Below are positions 49,902 to 57,202 of a stretch of DNA of 64,000 nt, one piece after another; position 1 is the first letter of the stretch, and each line of letters starts with the position of its first letter. The notes under the pieces were generated by a model. It worked only from the letters and a program-made list of their open reading frames with translations, was not told where the DNA came from and did no database searches. The DNA is from G965220305 sp965220305 (GTDB lineage: Bacteria; Chloroflexota; Dehalococcoidia; Lucifugimonadales; UBA3495), in assembly GCA_965220305.1 (NCBI GenBank), contig OZ244817.1, positions 1,612,001 through 1,676,000 on the forward strand, given 5' to 3'. The position numbers were made by a program, and so were the translations under genes.

Positions 49902-51167
49902 ATGGCAAACATGGACCAAGTACAGATAGTGAGACGGGGCCGCGACCCCGTGGCCCAGTGGCGGGAAGAGCACCCGGGCCAGGTTATGGACCTGTACAAC
50001 AGCTACATGAGCCACGTCAGAATTCCCCAGGTCAACCTGAGCGGGGCCGACCTGCGGGACTCCGACTTCATGGGAGCCATGTTGCGCCGGGCCAACTTGT
50101 CCGGTTGTTACCTCAACCCAACCCACTTCTACCGGGCCGACCTGCGAGAGGCCAACCTGTCCCGCGCCCTGATGAGCCGGGCCAACCTGCGAGGCGCCGA
50201 CCTGCGAGGCGCCGACCTGCAGAGTGCCGACCTGGACCAGGCAGTCCTTTCCGACACCAATCTGTCCGGGGCCAACCTAACCGGAGCCAACCTGTCCCGC
50301 ACCAACCTGGACCGGGCCAACCTGACCGGCGCAGACCTGACCGGGGTGACATTCCACGGGGCCAACTTGTCCCGCACAATTCTGCGGGAGGCCATCTTCG
50401 AAGGCAGCGACTTCTACGAAGCCGTCTTTAATGAGACCCCGGTGACGGGCGCCAAGTTCTCCGGAAGCATCATCGGCTATTCCACCTTCCGCAACTGCAA
50501 CCTCAGCGACGCCGATGGCCTGGAAGAGGTGCGCCATGATGCCCCCAGCACTCTGGGAGTCGATACGTTTCTCAGGTCCGGCGGGGGAATCCCGGACCGC
50601 TTCCTCCAGGGCGTAGGAATCCCCGAATCCCTGTTGGACTTCCAGCAACGATTATTGGAGAGCGCGGCGTTGTCCGGCGACTACTTTATATCCTGCACCG
50701 ATCAGGACATCCCCTTCGCCGAAAAACTGCGGGACAACCTGCGCCGCCGCGGGATACGCTCCTGGCTCTTCAGCGAGGGTTCCCGGGGCAACGCCTTGGT
50801 GGACCGTCGCAGTACCTCCGAGGAAGAGGAGATTGAGCGTTGGGTGCGCCATTATGACAAGCTCATTGTCATCTGCTCCCAGGCCAGCTTCGAGAGCGAG
50901 ATAATTCGCACCGACATCTCCGAAGCCAAAGACCTGCAGCAGAGCCGGGACGAGTGGGTCGTCTATCTGGTAGCTCCCGACAATGCCATGATTAACCCCC
51001 GAGCCCGAGCGGCCCGCAACCTGACCTACGAGCATAAAGTATTCGACCTGCGGGAGCAGGACGACAACTCCGACGAGTACCAGGAACAGGCGGCCCAGTT
51101 GGCCCAGAGTTTGCTGGAGACCCAACCCGCCAGCGCCGGGGTGCCAGACATGGGCGGCGCTTTCTAA
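49902..51167 (+). CDS. Pentapeptide-repeat protein fused to a C-terminal TIR domain
   Basis: 421 residues. Residues 46-205 are pentapeptide repeats (A[ND]LxG/R x) predicted to form a quadrilateral beta-helix of about 30 repeats; residues 258-385 are TIR-like: DYFISCTDQDIPFAEKLRDNLRRRG, WLFSEG, HYDKLIVICSQASFESEII. TIR domains of bacteria often cut NAD and act in defence; the catalytic Glu cannot be fixed with certainty (Glu331 and Glu333 are candidates). No signal peptide. Stands alone between the enolase-family gene and the dehalogenase block. Confidence 0.82.
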   Translation: MANMDQVQIVRRGRDPVAQWREEHPGQVMDLYNSYMSHVRIPQVNLSGADLRDSDFMGAMLRRANLSGCYLNPTHFYRADLREANLSRALMSRANLRGADLRGADLQSADLDQAVLSDTNLSGANLTGANLSRTNLDRANLTGADLTGVTFHGANLSRTILREAIFEGSDFYEAVFNETPVTGAKFSGSIIGYSTFRNCNLSDADGLEEVRHDAPSTLGVDTFLRSGGGIPDRFLQGVGIPESLLDFQQRLLESAALSGDYFISCTDQDIPFAEKLRDNLRRRGIRSWLFSEGSRGNALVDRRSTSEEEEIERWVRHYDKLIVICSQASFESEIIRTDISEAKDLQQSRDEWVVYLVAPDNAMINPRARAARNLTYEHKVFDLREQDDNSDEYQEQAAQLAQSLLETQPASAGVPDMGGAF

Positions 51168-51622
51168 CCAAGACAGACCGGATTCTAATCCGGGAACGAG
51201 GACGATTTTCTTAACGAAGGGCCGGTTTGACACCAGCCCTTTACTTATGCCCGGGTTAGGAGTCCCCGCCCCGGACCTGCACTCCCGGATTCCCACCTCC
51301 GGCGGAGTTACCCCTGGCATTGGGAAGGTCAGGTAAGAAGGTGAACACCCCCTATTCTCCTGGGAATGACCTGGGTTACCCCTGCACGGAAGGTTTAGCC
51401 CGGGGATGAGGCTGGCCCCCGCTGTTTGGTAGGCCTGTAATACCAAAGCAGAGGTACAGGGGTAGTTCGACCAGAGCTTGCGCCGTGGTCAGCCAATTAC
51501 GCCAGCCGGAGAATCGACTATAAAGAAAAGGCCAGCAGGGTTCACCTGCTGGCCTTCGCCTTGATTGCCGCGTATAGGCCCGACGCCGGTTGCCCGGGCA
51601 TCGATGCTGAAGAAGTTGGCTA
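51168..51622. other. Intergenic region holding the first dehalogenase-like gene's terminator
   Basis: Convergent gap between the TIR gene and the rdhA-like gene. The terminator is at 51517-51555; the rest contains a CCTCCGGCGGAG-type repeat near 51295 and no gene. Confidence 0.55.
51517..51555 (-). terminator. Rho-independent terminator of rdhA-like gene 1
   Basis: On the minus strand AGGCCAGCAGG pairs with CCTGCTGGCCT around a five-base loop, followed by TTTTCTTTAT. Confidence 0.85.
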
Positions 51623-52906
51623 CTAAATGTAGTCTTCCTGCTCCATCATGGCCATAGCGTCGGTGGAAGTGGCGTCGGTCGCCAAAGCCTGGACGATCTG
51701 ATCGCGGAACTGCGCCATCAGATCGTCGGTGATCTCGCCACCAGCGGCCTGAACCTGCAACTTGAACTGATCGAAGGTCCACTCACTGGAATCACCGTGA
51801 GGCATGGCGCTGAAGAAGTCACGCTCGAACACCGGCAGTTCGCCAGGCCCGAAGTAACCCTTACCCTCTAGCTCGTACCCTTCCAGGTCATGGGTGCCCT
51901 TGCCTAGTACCTGTCCGGTCTCGGCGTAGTGGTCCATTACGTTCTTCAGACCATACTTCTGTACCGGGCAGACCTTCATGCAGATACCACAGCCCAAGTA
52001 CCGGGCCATCACGGGGCGGCAGCGCTTGAAGTACAACTTGTTCTTTTCAATTCCACGCCACCAGATCTTGTCCCGCATCAAAGCGCGGCCGGGGCAGCGG
52101 TTGACACAGACTTGGCAGACCTGACAGAGGGCGTGAATGCCGTAGTCTACGGGCTGGTCATAGCTGACGTTGGCGTCGGTGGTAATCAGCATGATGCGCT
52201 GGCGGTTGCCCACATGGGGGGTCAACAGGTAGCCGCAGGCGCCCAACTGGCCGAGACCAGCAGCCACGAACATGGGGATGTAGGGGCCGGTGTTGTCGTT
52301 GGGACTATGCACCTGGGCACGATAGCCCAGCGACCGGACGAAGTTGCCCAGCTCCAAGGCAGCGGCGCCCTCGGTCCGGTAGGTGCTGGAGTGGACGATC
52401 TCAGCGTCAACGCTGGGGATGGTCTGGGTAGGCTCGAAGTCCTGCTCGTAAGCCAAGCAGATGACGTGGGGGAACATGACCCAGTCCTTCTTGCTCTGAT
52501 ACACGTAGTGGGGGTCGAAAGAGGTGATACCAACTTCGACATAACCCAGGTCCCGGGCCTTTTCCTTGATGGCCTCGGTGACGTCCTCACCGGTGGCCTC
52601 GGAGGTGGGATCCAACTCGCCGGTCAAGCGGGCGGCCATGATCAACGGCCGGTTCAGCTTGTCGTGCTCCTTGCGGATCTCCCGCATCTCGACATGGCGG
52701 TCACGGATGGCGTTGGCCCAGTCACGCGAGGCGCGCTCGGTGATGTTCTGGGTCTCCAGGGGGTATTCCCTGGCATACCAGTCAACTTCCCGTTGGTTCT
52801 TGGGAACTCCAGGAACGGTTGCCAACTCCTCGGGGATGGGGATCGTAACTTCGGCATCGCCGACGTTCTTACCAGGCCTTACGACCTCATGGCTAATCTT
52901 TAGCAT
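51623..52906 (-). CDS. Reductive dehalogenase-like cobalamin/Fe-S protein, copy 1
   Basis: 427 residues; ATG nine bases after GGGAGGAG, same start as the two other copies (an upstream ATG at 52990 is in the promoter region). Order: N-terminal ~100 residues with VDWYAREYPLE and a helical DRHxEMREIRKEH; RdhA-type corrinoid region with Tyr176 in HSSTYRT and AGLGQLGACGYLLTP (216-230); Fe-S motifs Cys261-264-267-271 (CX2CX2CX3C) and Cys296-306-309-313; C-terminal ~60-residue tail ending EDYI. No twin-arginine signal and no membrane segment, so cytoplasmic, unlike respiratory RdhA enzymes, and no rdhB nearby. It may reduce C-halogen bonds of an organic substrate or do another corrinoid reduction. 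Confidence 0.82.
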   Translation of the reverse strand: MLKISHEVVRPGKNVGDAEVTIPIPEELATVPGVPKNQREVDWYAREYPLETQNITERASRDWANAIRDRHVEMREIRKEHDKLNRPLIMAARLTGELDPTSEATGEDVTEAIKEKARDLGYVEVGITSFDPHYVYQSKKDWVMFPHVICLAYEQDFEPTQTIPSVDAEIVHSSTYRTEGAAALELGNFVRSLGYRAQVHSPNDNTGPYIPMFVAAGLGQLGACGYLLTPHVGNRQRIMLITTDANVSYDQPVDYGIHALCQVCQVCVNRCPGRALMRDKIWWRGIEKNKLYFKRCRPVMARYLGCGICMKVCPVQKYGLKNVMDHYAETGQVLGKGTHDLEGYELEGKGYFGPGELPVFERDFFSAMPHGDSSEWTFDQFKLQVQAAGGEITDDLMAQFRDQIVQALATDATSTDAMAMMEQEDYI

Positions 52907-52960
52907 GCCTGCTCCTCCCAAATAAGTGAGGTGAAATTGAAGTTTCGCCGTATAGCCCAA

Positions 52961-52987
52961 GGTATACCTTCCGGGTTTATTTGTCAA
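52961..52987 (-). promoter_or_regulatory. Promoter of rdhA-like gene 1
   Basis: Read on the minus strand: TTGACA, 15 bases, TATACC, then about 55 bases to the ATG. The base pattern AAATAGT lies just before the -35, as in copy 3. Confidence 0.68.
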
Positions 52988-53111
52988 CACTATTTCGCTG
53001 GGAGCTTCATATTCTCCAGCTTGATATTGACTATGTGGCCTGTTGGGTCCCTGGGCTGCCGAATTCGGTCACGCCTGGTGCGGTACAGCGGACCAACAGC
53101 CGCTGACTTCC

Positions 53112-53155
53112 TCGTTAAAATAGGAAAAGGCCAGCGGACTGTAGCCCGCTGGCCT
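53112..53155 (-). terminator. Rho-independent terminator of rdhA-like gene 2
   Basis: AGGCCAGCGG pairs with CCGCTGGCCT on the minus strand, followed by TTTTCCTATTTT. Confidence 0.85.
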
Positions 53156-53216
53156 CCATTGGTTCCAATTTTCTGGATTGCTGGGGTTATCCCAGCCCCA
53201 GAATAGCAAGGGGGGG

Positions 53217-54497
53217 TTAGATGTAGTCTTGGTCCTGGTTCATCATAACCAGTACGTCGGTCATGTTCATTTCCAAGAACCGGCCAACCTTGCCCTTGAG
53301 CTCCTGGAGCATCTCATCGGTGATCTCGCCGCCGGCAGCCTGTGCCTGCTGCTTGAACTCGTCGAAGGCGTGCTCGTCGAAGCCGCCGTGAGGCATGGAG
53401 CTGAAGAAGTCACGCTCGAACACCGGCAGTTCGCCAGGCCCGAAGTAACCCTTACCCTCTAGCTCGTACCCTTCCAGGTCGTGGGTGCCCTTGCCTAGTA
53501 CCTGTCCGGTCTCGGCGTAGTGGTCCATTACGTTCTTCAGACCATACTTCTGTACCGGGCAGACCTTCATGCAGATACCGCAGCCCAAGTACCGGGCCAT
53601 CACCGGGCGGCAGCGCTTGAAGTACAACTTGTTCTTTTCAATTCCACGCCACCAGATCTTGTCCCGCATCAAAGCGCGGCCGGGGCAGCGGTTGACACAG
53701 ACTTGGCAGACCTGACAGAGGGCGTGAATGCCGTAGTCGACGGGTTGGTCATAGCTGACATTGGCGTCGGTGGTGACCATCATGATGCGCTGGCGGTTAC
53801 CGGAGTGGGGGGTCAACAGGTAGCCGCAGGCACCCAACTGGCCCACACCGGCAGCGACGTGCATCGCAATCACGGGACCAGGAGCATCGCTGGAGTGGAT
53901 TACCTGAGCGCGATAGCCCAGGGTGCGGATGTAGTTGGCCAGTTCCAAACCAGCAGCAGCCTGGGTCCGATAGGTGCTGGAGTGGACGATCTCAGCGTCA
54001 ACGCTGGGGATGGTCTGGGTGGGCTCGAAGTCCTGCTCGTAAGCCAAGCAGATGGCGTGGGGGTACTTCGCCCAGCCGCGCTTGCTCTGGTAGTCGTAGT
54101 GCTGGTCGTAGGCGGTGATACCGGCTTCGATGTAGCCCAGTTCCCGAGCCTTGTCCTTAATCAACTGGGAGACGTCATCGCCCGTGGGCTCGGCGGTGGG
54201 TTCCAAGTCAGCGGTCTCGCGGGTGGCGATGATCAAGTTGCTGTTCAACTTGTCGTGCTCTTTGCGAATCTCCCGCATCTCGGCGTGGCGGTCGCGTAGG
54301 GCATTGGCCCAGTCGCGAGAGGCGCGCTCGGTGATGTTCATGGTCTCCAGGGGATACTCGCGAGCGTACCAGTCAACTTCCCGCTGGTTCCGGGGAACGC
54401 CAGGGACGGTTTCCAATTCTTCGGGGATGGGAATGGTTACATCCGGGTCACCATAGCTCTTACCAGGTCGTACGACCTCGTGGCCGATTTTAAGCAT
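53217..54497 (-). CDS. Reductive dehalogenase-like cobalamin/Fe-S protein, copy 2
   Basis: 426 residues, same ATG and ribosome site (GGGAGGAG) as copy 1. Residues 242-366 are identical to copies 1 and 3; the N-terminal part keeps the VDWYAREYPLE, HSSTYRT and AGVGQLGACGYLLTP motifs but differs in many other places, and the tail (GFDEHAFDEF...QDQDYI) is distinct. Fe-S cysteines as in copy 1. No Tat signal, no membrane anchor partner. Separate transcription unit with its own promoter and terminator. Confidence 0.82.
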   Translation of the reverse strand: MLKIGHEVVRPGKSYGDPDVTIPIPEELETVPGVPRNQREVDWYAREYPLETMNITERASRDWANALRDRHAEMREIRKEHDKLNSNLIIATRETADLEPTAEPTGDDVSQLIKDKARELGYIEAGITAYDQHYDYQSKRGWAKYPHAICLAYEQDFEPTQTIPSVDAEIVHSSTYRTQAAAGLELANYIRTLGYRAQVIHSSDAPGPVIAMHVAAGVGQLGACGYLLTPHSGNRQRIMMVTTDANVSYDQPVDYGIHALCQVCQVCVNRCPGRALMRDKIWWRGIEKNKLYFKRCRPVMARYLGCGICMKVCPVQKYGLKNVMDHYAETGQVLGKGTHDLEGYELEGKGYFGPGELPVFERDFFSSMPHGGFDEHAFDEFKQQAQAAGGEITDEMLQELKGKVGRFLEMNMTDVLVMMNQDQDYI

Positions 54498-54792
54498 GCC
54501 TGCTCCTCCCTATAATTAGGTTGAACTTGAAGTCAAGCCTTAGCCCCAACAATATACCTTGCACTCCCGCTTGTCAATAGTGCTCTGAAACAGAATTTAA
54601 CTCTATTAATACACTCAACATTCGCCACCCGCTCCGCCGAGTTTCCGCCATAGTCGCGGCAACTCCGCTGAGATCGGTAGAGCGAAACACCTGGACTTTG
54701 TGCCCAGTTCAGGCTGTTTACGTCCATACGATGAATGATTATATGACAATAAGACCCTGCTTGTTACAGGTTAATTTCTACAGTACGACGAC
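54498..54792. other. Promoter region of copy 2
   Basis: Holds the promoter at 54551-54577 and an AT-rich block at 54580-54615 and 54735-54790; no gene supported. Confidence 0.55.
54551..54577 (-). promoter_or_regulatory. Promoter of rdhA-like gene 2
   Basis: TTGACA, 15 bases, TATATT on the minus strand, about 54 bases before the ATG. The stretch after the -10 (TTGGGGCTAAGGC, ACTTCAA) resembles that of copy 1. Confidence 0.68.
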
Positions 54793-55185
54793 TTACATTC
54801 GTAAGCCCTGGGAAGTTGCTAACTCCACGCATTCCGGGCACCGGTCCTCCTCTTCGTGGTCGGGCGCATGACCGATGTCCACGCTCTCCAGGCCGCACAA
54901 GAAATGAGGCTGAAGCTCTTCAATGCCCACGTCGTCGACGTAGTGTACCTGCCCGGTCCTTTCCTTGTTGGCCCACCACCACCGGCTAATCTGCTCGTCC
55001 AGGGCCATATAGGCCTGCTTGTCTTCGTCCAGCCAACCATCTTCGGGAAGTTCCACCACCCAGGCGTTGCCCTGGGAGCCGCCTTCCCGGTAAGCCTTTA
55101 GCTTTCCTTCCCTGGCGTAACGCCTGATAACTGCCTGGGGTACGTTCAACCGCCGGGAAGCCTCTTGAATTGAGACTTTTTCCAT
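54793..55185 (-). CDS. Helix-turn-helix protein with C-terminal Cys/His motif
   Basis: 130 residues. Residues 3-35 form an excisionase/MerR-type winged helix-turn-helix (VSIQEASRRLNVPQAVIRRYAREGKLKAY). After a Trp-rich helix (SRWWWANK) the tail carries His94, Cys97, His106, His110, Cys116 and Cys119 (CPEC), a possible zinc or Fe site. It lies between copies 2 and 3 on their strand and is the only regulator candidate in the block, so a role in their control is inferred, not shown. Confidence 0.68.
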   Translation of the reverse strand: MEKVSIQEASRRLNVPQAVIRRYAREGKLKAYREGGSQGNAWVVELPEDGWLDEDKQAYMALDEQISRWWWANKERTGQVHYVDDVGIEELQPHFLCGLESVDIGHAPDHEEEDRCPECVELATSQGLRM

Positions 55186-55692
55186 CGCATCCTCCAGCCG
55201 TCACGGCCCTAAAATGGATTGAAAACAGTGTAGGCGATGCCGTGGCGGCGGGCAAGTCCGGGGGCTCACACCCGGCAGGGCCTTTCGATTGTCACCAGCC
55301 CGCCTTCGCGCAGTGCAGGCTCTGAGCGGGGCGAAGGGTCTAAATTCTCCGGCCAGCGCAGGCTCCCCACCCCTGGATTCCGACCTCCGCCGGATTGACG
55401 GCGGGGGCCTTGTGTGGGCCGGGCTTTTCGGACACCCGCGTAGTCCCGGCATGATGATTTTACCCGCCCGGCTGCCCCGCCCATCGCTCCGGCGGAGACC
55501 GAAATGACGGCGGGCGACTGGCCTGGGTTCCAGCGCCGACTTACCGCCGGAATATTGAAGCATGTCTTCCCTGCGGTGCAGACAAAAGGAGAGGCCAGCA
55601 GCCCCTTGCGGGGTTCCTACCGGCCTCTGGTCTAGCCGTGGTAGCGGGGGTGGGCCTTACCCACCCCTGGGTAAGAGAGGGACCGTTGCTCC
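55186..55692. other. Repeat-bearing intergenic region upstream of the regulator gene
   Basis: Contains the terminator of copy 3 (55583-55628), a CAGGGCCTTTCGATTGTC word near 55276 and two GGATTCCGACCTCCGCCGGA-type repeats. No gene supported. Confidence 0.55.
55583..55628 (-). terminator. Terminator of rdhA-like gene 3
   Basis: AGAGGCC/GGCCTCT outer stem with CCCC/GGGG inner stem, followed on the minus strand by CCTTTTGTC. Confidence 0.7.
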
Positions 55693-56976
55693 CTAGATGT
55701 AGTCCGGGTTCTCGTCCCACATCTGCTGCAGGGTGTCGGTGGACAGAGACATGTTAGCCGACATCTGCTCACGGAACTCATGCAGCAGTTCGTCGGTGAT
55801 TTCGCCACCAGCAGCCTGGGCTTGCGCCTTGAACTGCTCGAAAGTGAACTCATCGATTCCGCCGTGGGGCATGGAACTGAAGAAGTCGCGCTCGAACACC
55901 GGCAGTTCGCCAGGCCCGAAGTAACCCTTCCCCTCTAGCTCGTACCCTTCCAGGTCGTGGGTGCCCTTGCCTAGTACCTGTCCGGTCTCGGCGTAGTGGT
56001 CCATTACGTTCTTCAGACCATACTTCTGTACCGGGCAGACCTTCATGCAGATACCGCAGCCCAAGTACCGGGCCATCACCGGGCGGCAGCGCTTGAAGTA
56101 CAACTTGTTCTTTTCAATTCCACGCCACCAGATCTTGTCCCGCATCAAAGCGCGGCCGGGGCAGCGGTTGACACAGACTTGGCAGACCTGACAGAGGGCG
56201 TGAATGCCGTAGTCGACGGGCTGGTCGTAGCTGACGTTGGCGTCGGTGGTAACGGAAACCAAGCGGCAGCGGCTGCCGACATGGGGGGTCAACAGGTAGC
56301 CGCAGGCGCCCTGCTGGCCGACACCGGCCTCTACGAACATGGGCTTGTAGGGGCTGGGGGAGTCGCCGGAACCAGTTACCTGGGCGTGATAGCCGTGAGC
56401 TCGGATGAAGTTACCCAGCTCCAAGGCAGCGGCACCCTCGGTCCGGTAGGTGCTGGAGTGGACGATCTCAGCGTCAACGCTGGGGATGGTCTGGGTGGGC
56501 TCGAAGTCCTGCTCGTATACCAAGCAGATGACGTGGGGATAATACGTCGTCGAGTCCTTCTTGCTCTGATAGAGATAGCGGCGGTCGAAGTAGGTGATTC
56601 CTGCTTCAACGAAGCCCAGTTCCCGAGCCTTCTGCTTGATGGCGTCGGTGATGTCCTCACCGGTGGGCTGTGCCGTCGGCTCCATGTCAGCGCTGGCGCG
56701 GGCGGCCAAGATCAGGGACTTGTTCAGCTTCTCGTGCTCTTTGCGGATCTCCCGCATCTCAGCGTGACGGTCCCGGAGCTCGTTGGCCCATTCCCGGGAG
56801 GCGCGCTCGGTGATGTTGATGGACTCCAGAGGATACTCCCGAGCATACCAGTCAACTTCCCGTTGGTTCGTGGGTACACCGGGTACGGTCTCCAACTCTT
56901 CGGGGATGGGAATGATTACATCCGGCTCCCCTAAAGCCTTGCCAGGTCGTACGACCTCGTGACCAATTTTAAGCAT
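55693..56976 (-). CDS. Reductive dehalogenase-like cobalamin/Fe-S protein, copy 3
   Basis: 427 residues; same start and ribosome site (AGGAGGAG). It has one extra residue before the core, so the Fe-S Cys are numbered one higher (Cys262 onward). The core is identical to the other copies; the corrinoid loop reads AGVGQQGACGYLLTP and the following SRCRLVSV differs, so it is the most diverged copy in the flanks. Tail ends NPDYI. Cytoplasmic, no rdhB. The TPP enzyme gene ends 227 bases upstream. Confidence 0.82.
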   Translation of the reverse strand: MLKIGHEVVRPGKALGEPDVIIPIPEELETVPGVPTNQREVDWYAREYPLESINITERASREWANELRDRHAEMREIRKEHEKLNKSLILAARASADMEPTAQPTGEDITDAIKQKARELGFVEAGITYFDRRYLYQSKKDSTTYYPHVICLVYEQDFEPTQTIPSVDAEIVHSSTYRTEGAAALELGNFIRAHGYHAQVTGSGDSPSPYKPMFVEAGVGQQGACGYLLTPHVGSRCRLVSVTTDANVSYDQPVDYGIHALCQVCQVCVNRCPGRALMRDKIWWRGIEKNKLYFKRCRPVMARYLGCGICMKVCPVQKYGLKNVMDHYAETGQVLGKGTHDLEGYELEGKGYFGPGELPVFERDFFSSMPHGGIDEFTFEQFKAQAQAAGGEITDELLHEFREQMSANMSLSTDTLQQMWDENPDYI

Positions 56977-57031
56977 GCCTGCTCCTCCTAGTAGATATGG
57001 CGTCGCTTTGATCCTTGCAACTAAACCGCAG

Positions 57032-57058
57032 GATATAGCTTTAATAAATGAATGTCAA
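57032..57058 (-). promoter_or_regulatory. Promoter of rdhA-like gene 3
   Basis: TTGACA, 15 bases, TATATC on the minus strand, about 56 bases before the ATG; AAAATAGT before the -35 as in copy 1. Confidence 0.68.
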
Positions 57059-57202
57059 GACTATTTTCTGCGGAAATTGGAAACTCGACTATTCCCGTAA
57101 ATCTACCTGATTTTCATGATTGATATGCCCACCTGGCAGTGGGGATGGGGGCCGGGAAGTAGCAGGACAGCCCGGCCCCTTTCCCCGCGCCGCCGGCGTC
57201 GG

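Larger units (their letters stand above)
52907..53216. other. Promoter region of copy 1 and terminator of copy 2
   Basis: Contains the promoter at 52961-52987 and the terminator at 53112-53155; otherwise nothing seen. Confidence 0.6.

Noticed and set aside
52907..52990. Longer N-terminus for dehalogenase-like copy 1
   Set aside because: The extension would cover the promoter, and the other two copies begin at the internal ATG with the same ribosome site.
54650..54722. tRNA-like stretch (CGGTAGAGC ... CCAGTTCAGG)
   Set aside because: The acceptor and anticodon stems do not pair; probably chance or a very decayed relic.
51929..56934. Three similar plus-strand frames opposite the dehalogenase-like genes
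   Set aside because: They are alike only because the minus-strand genes are repeated; no ribosome site or motif.
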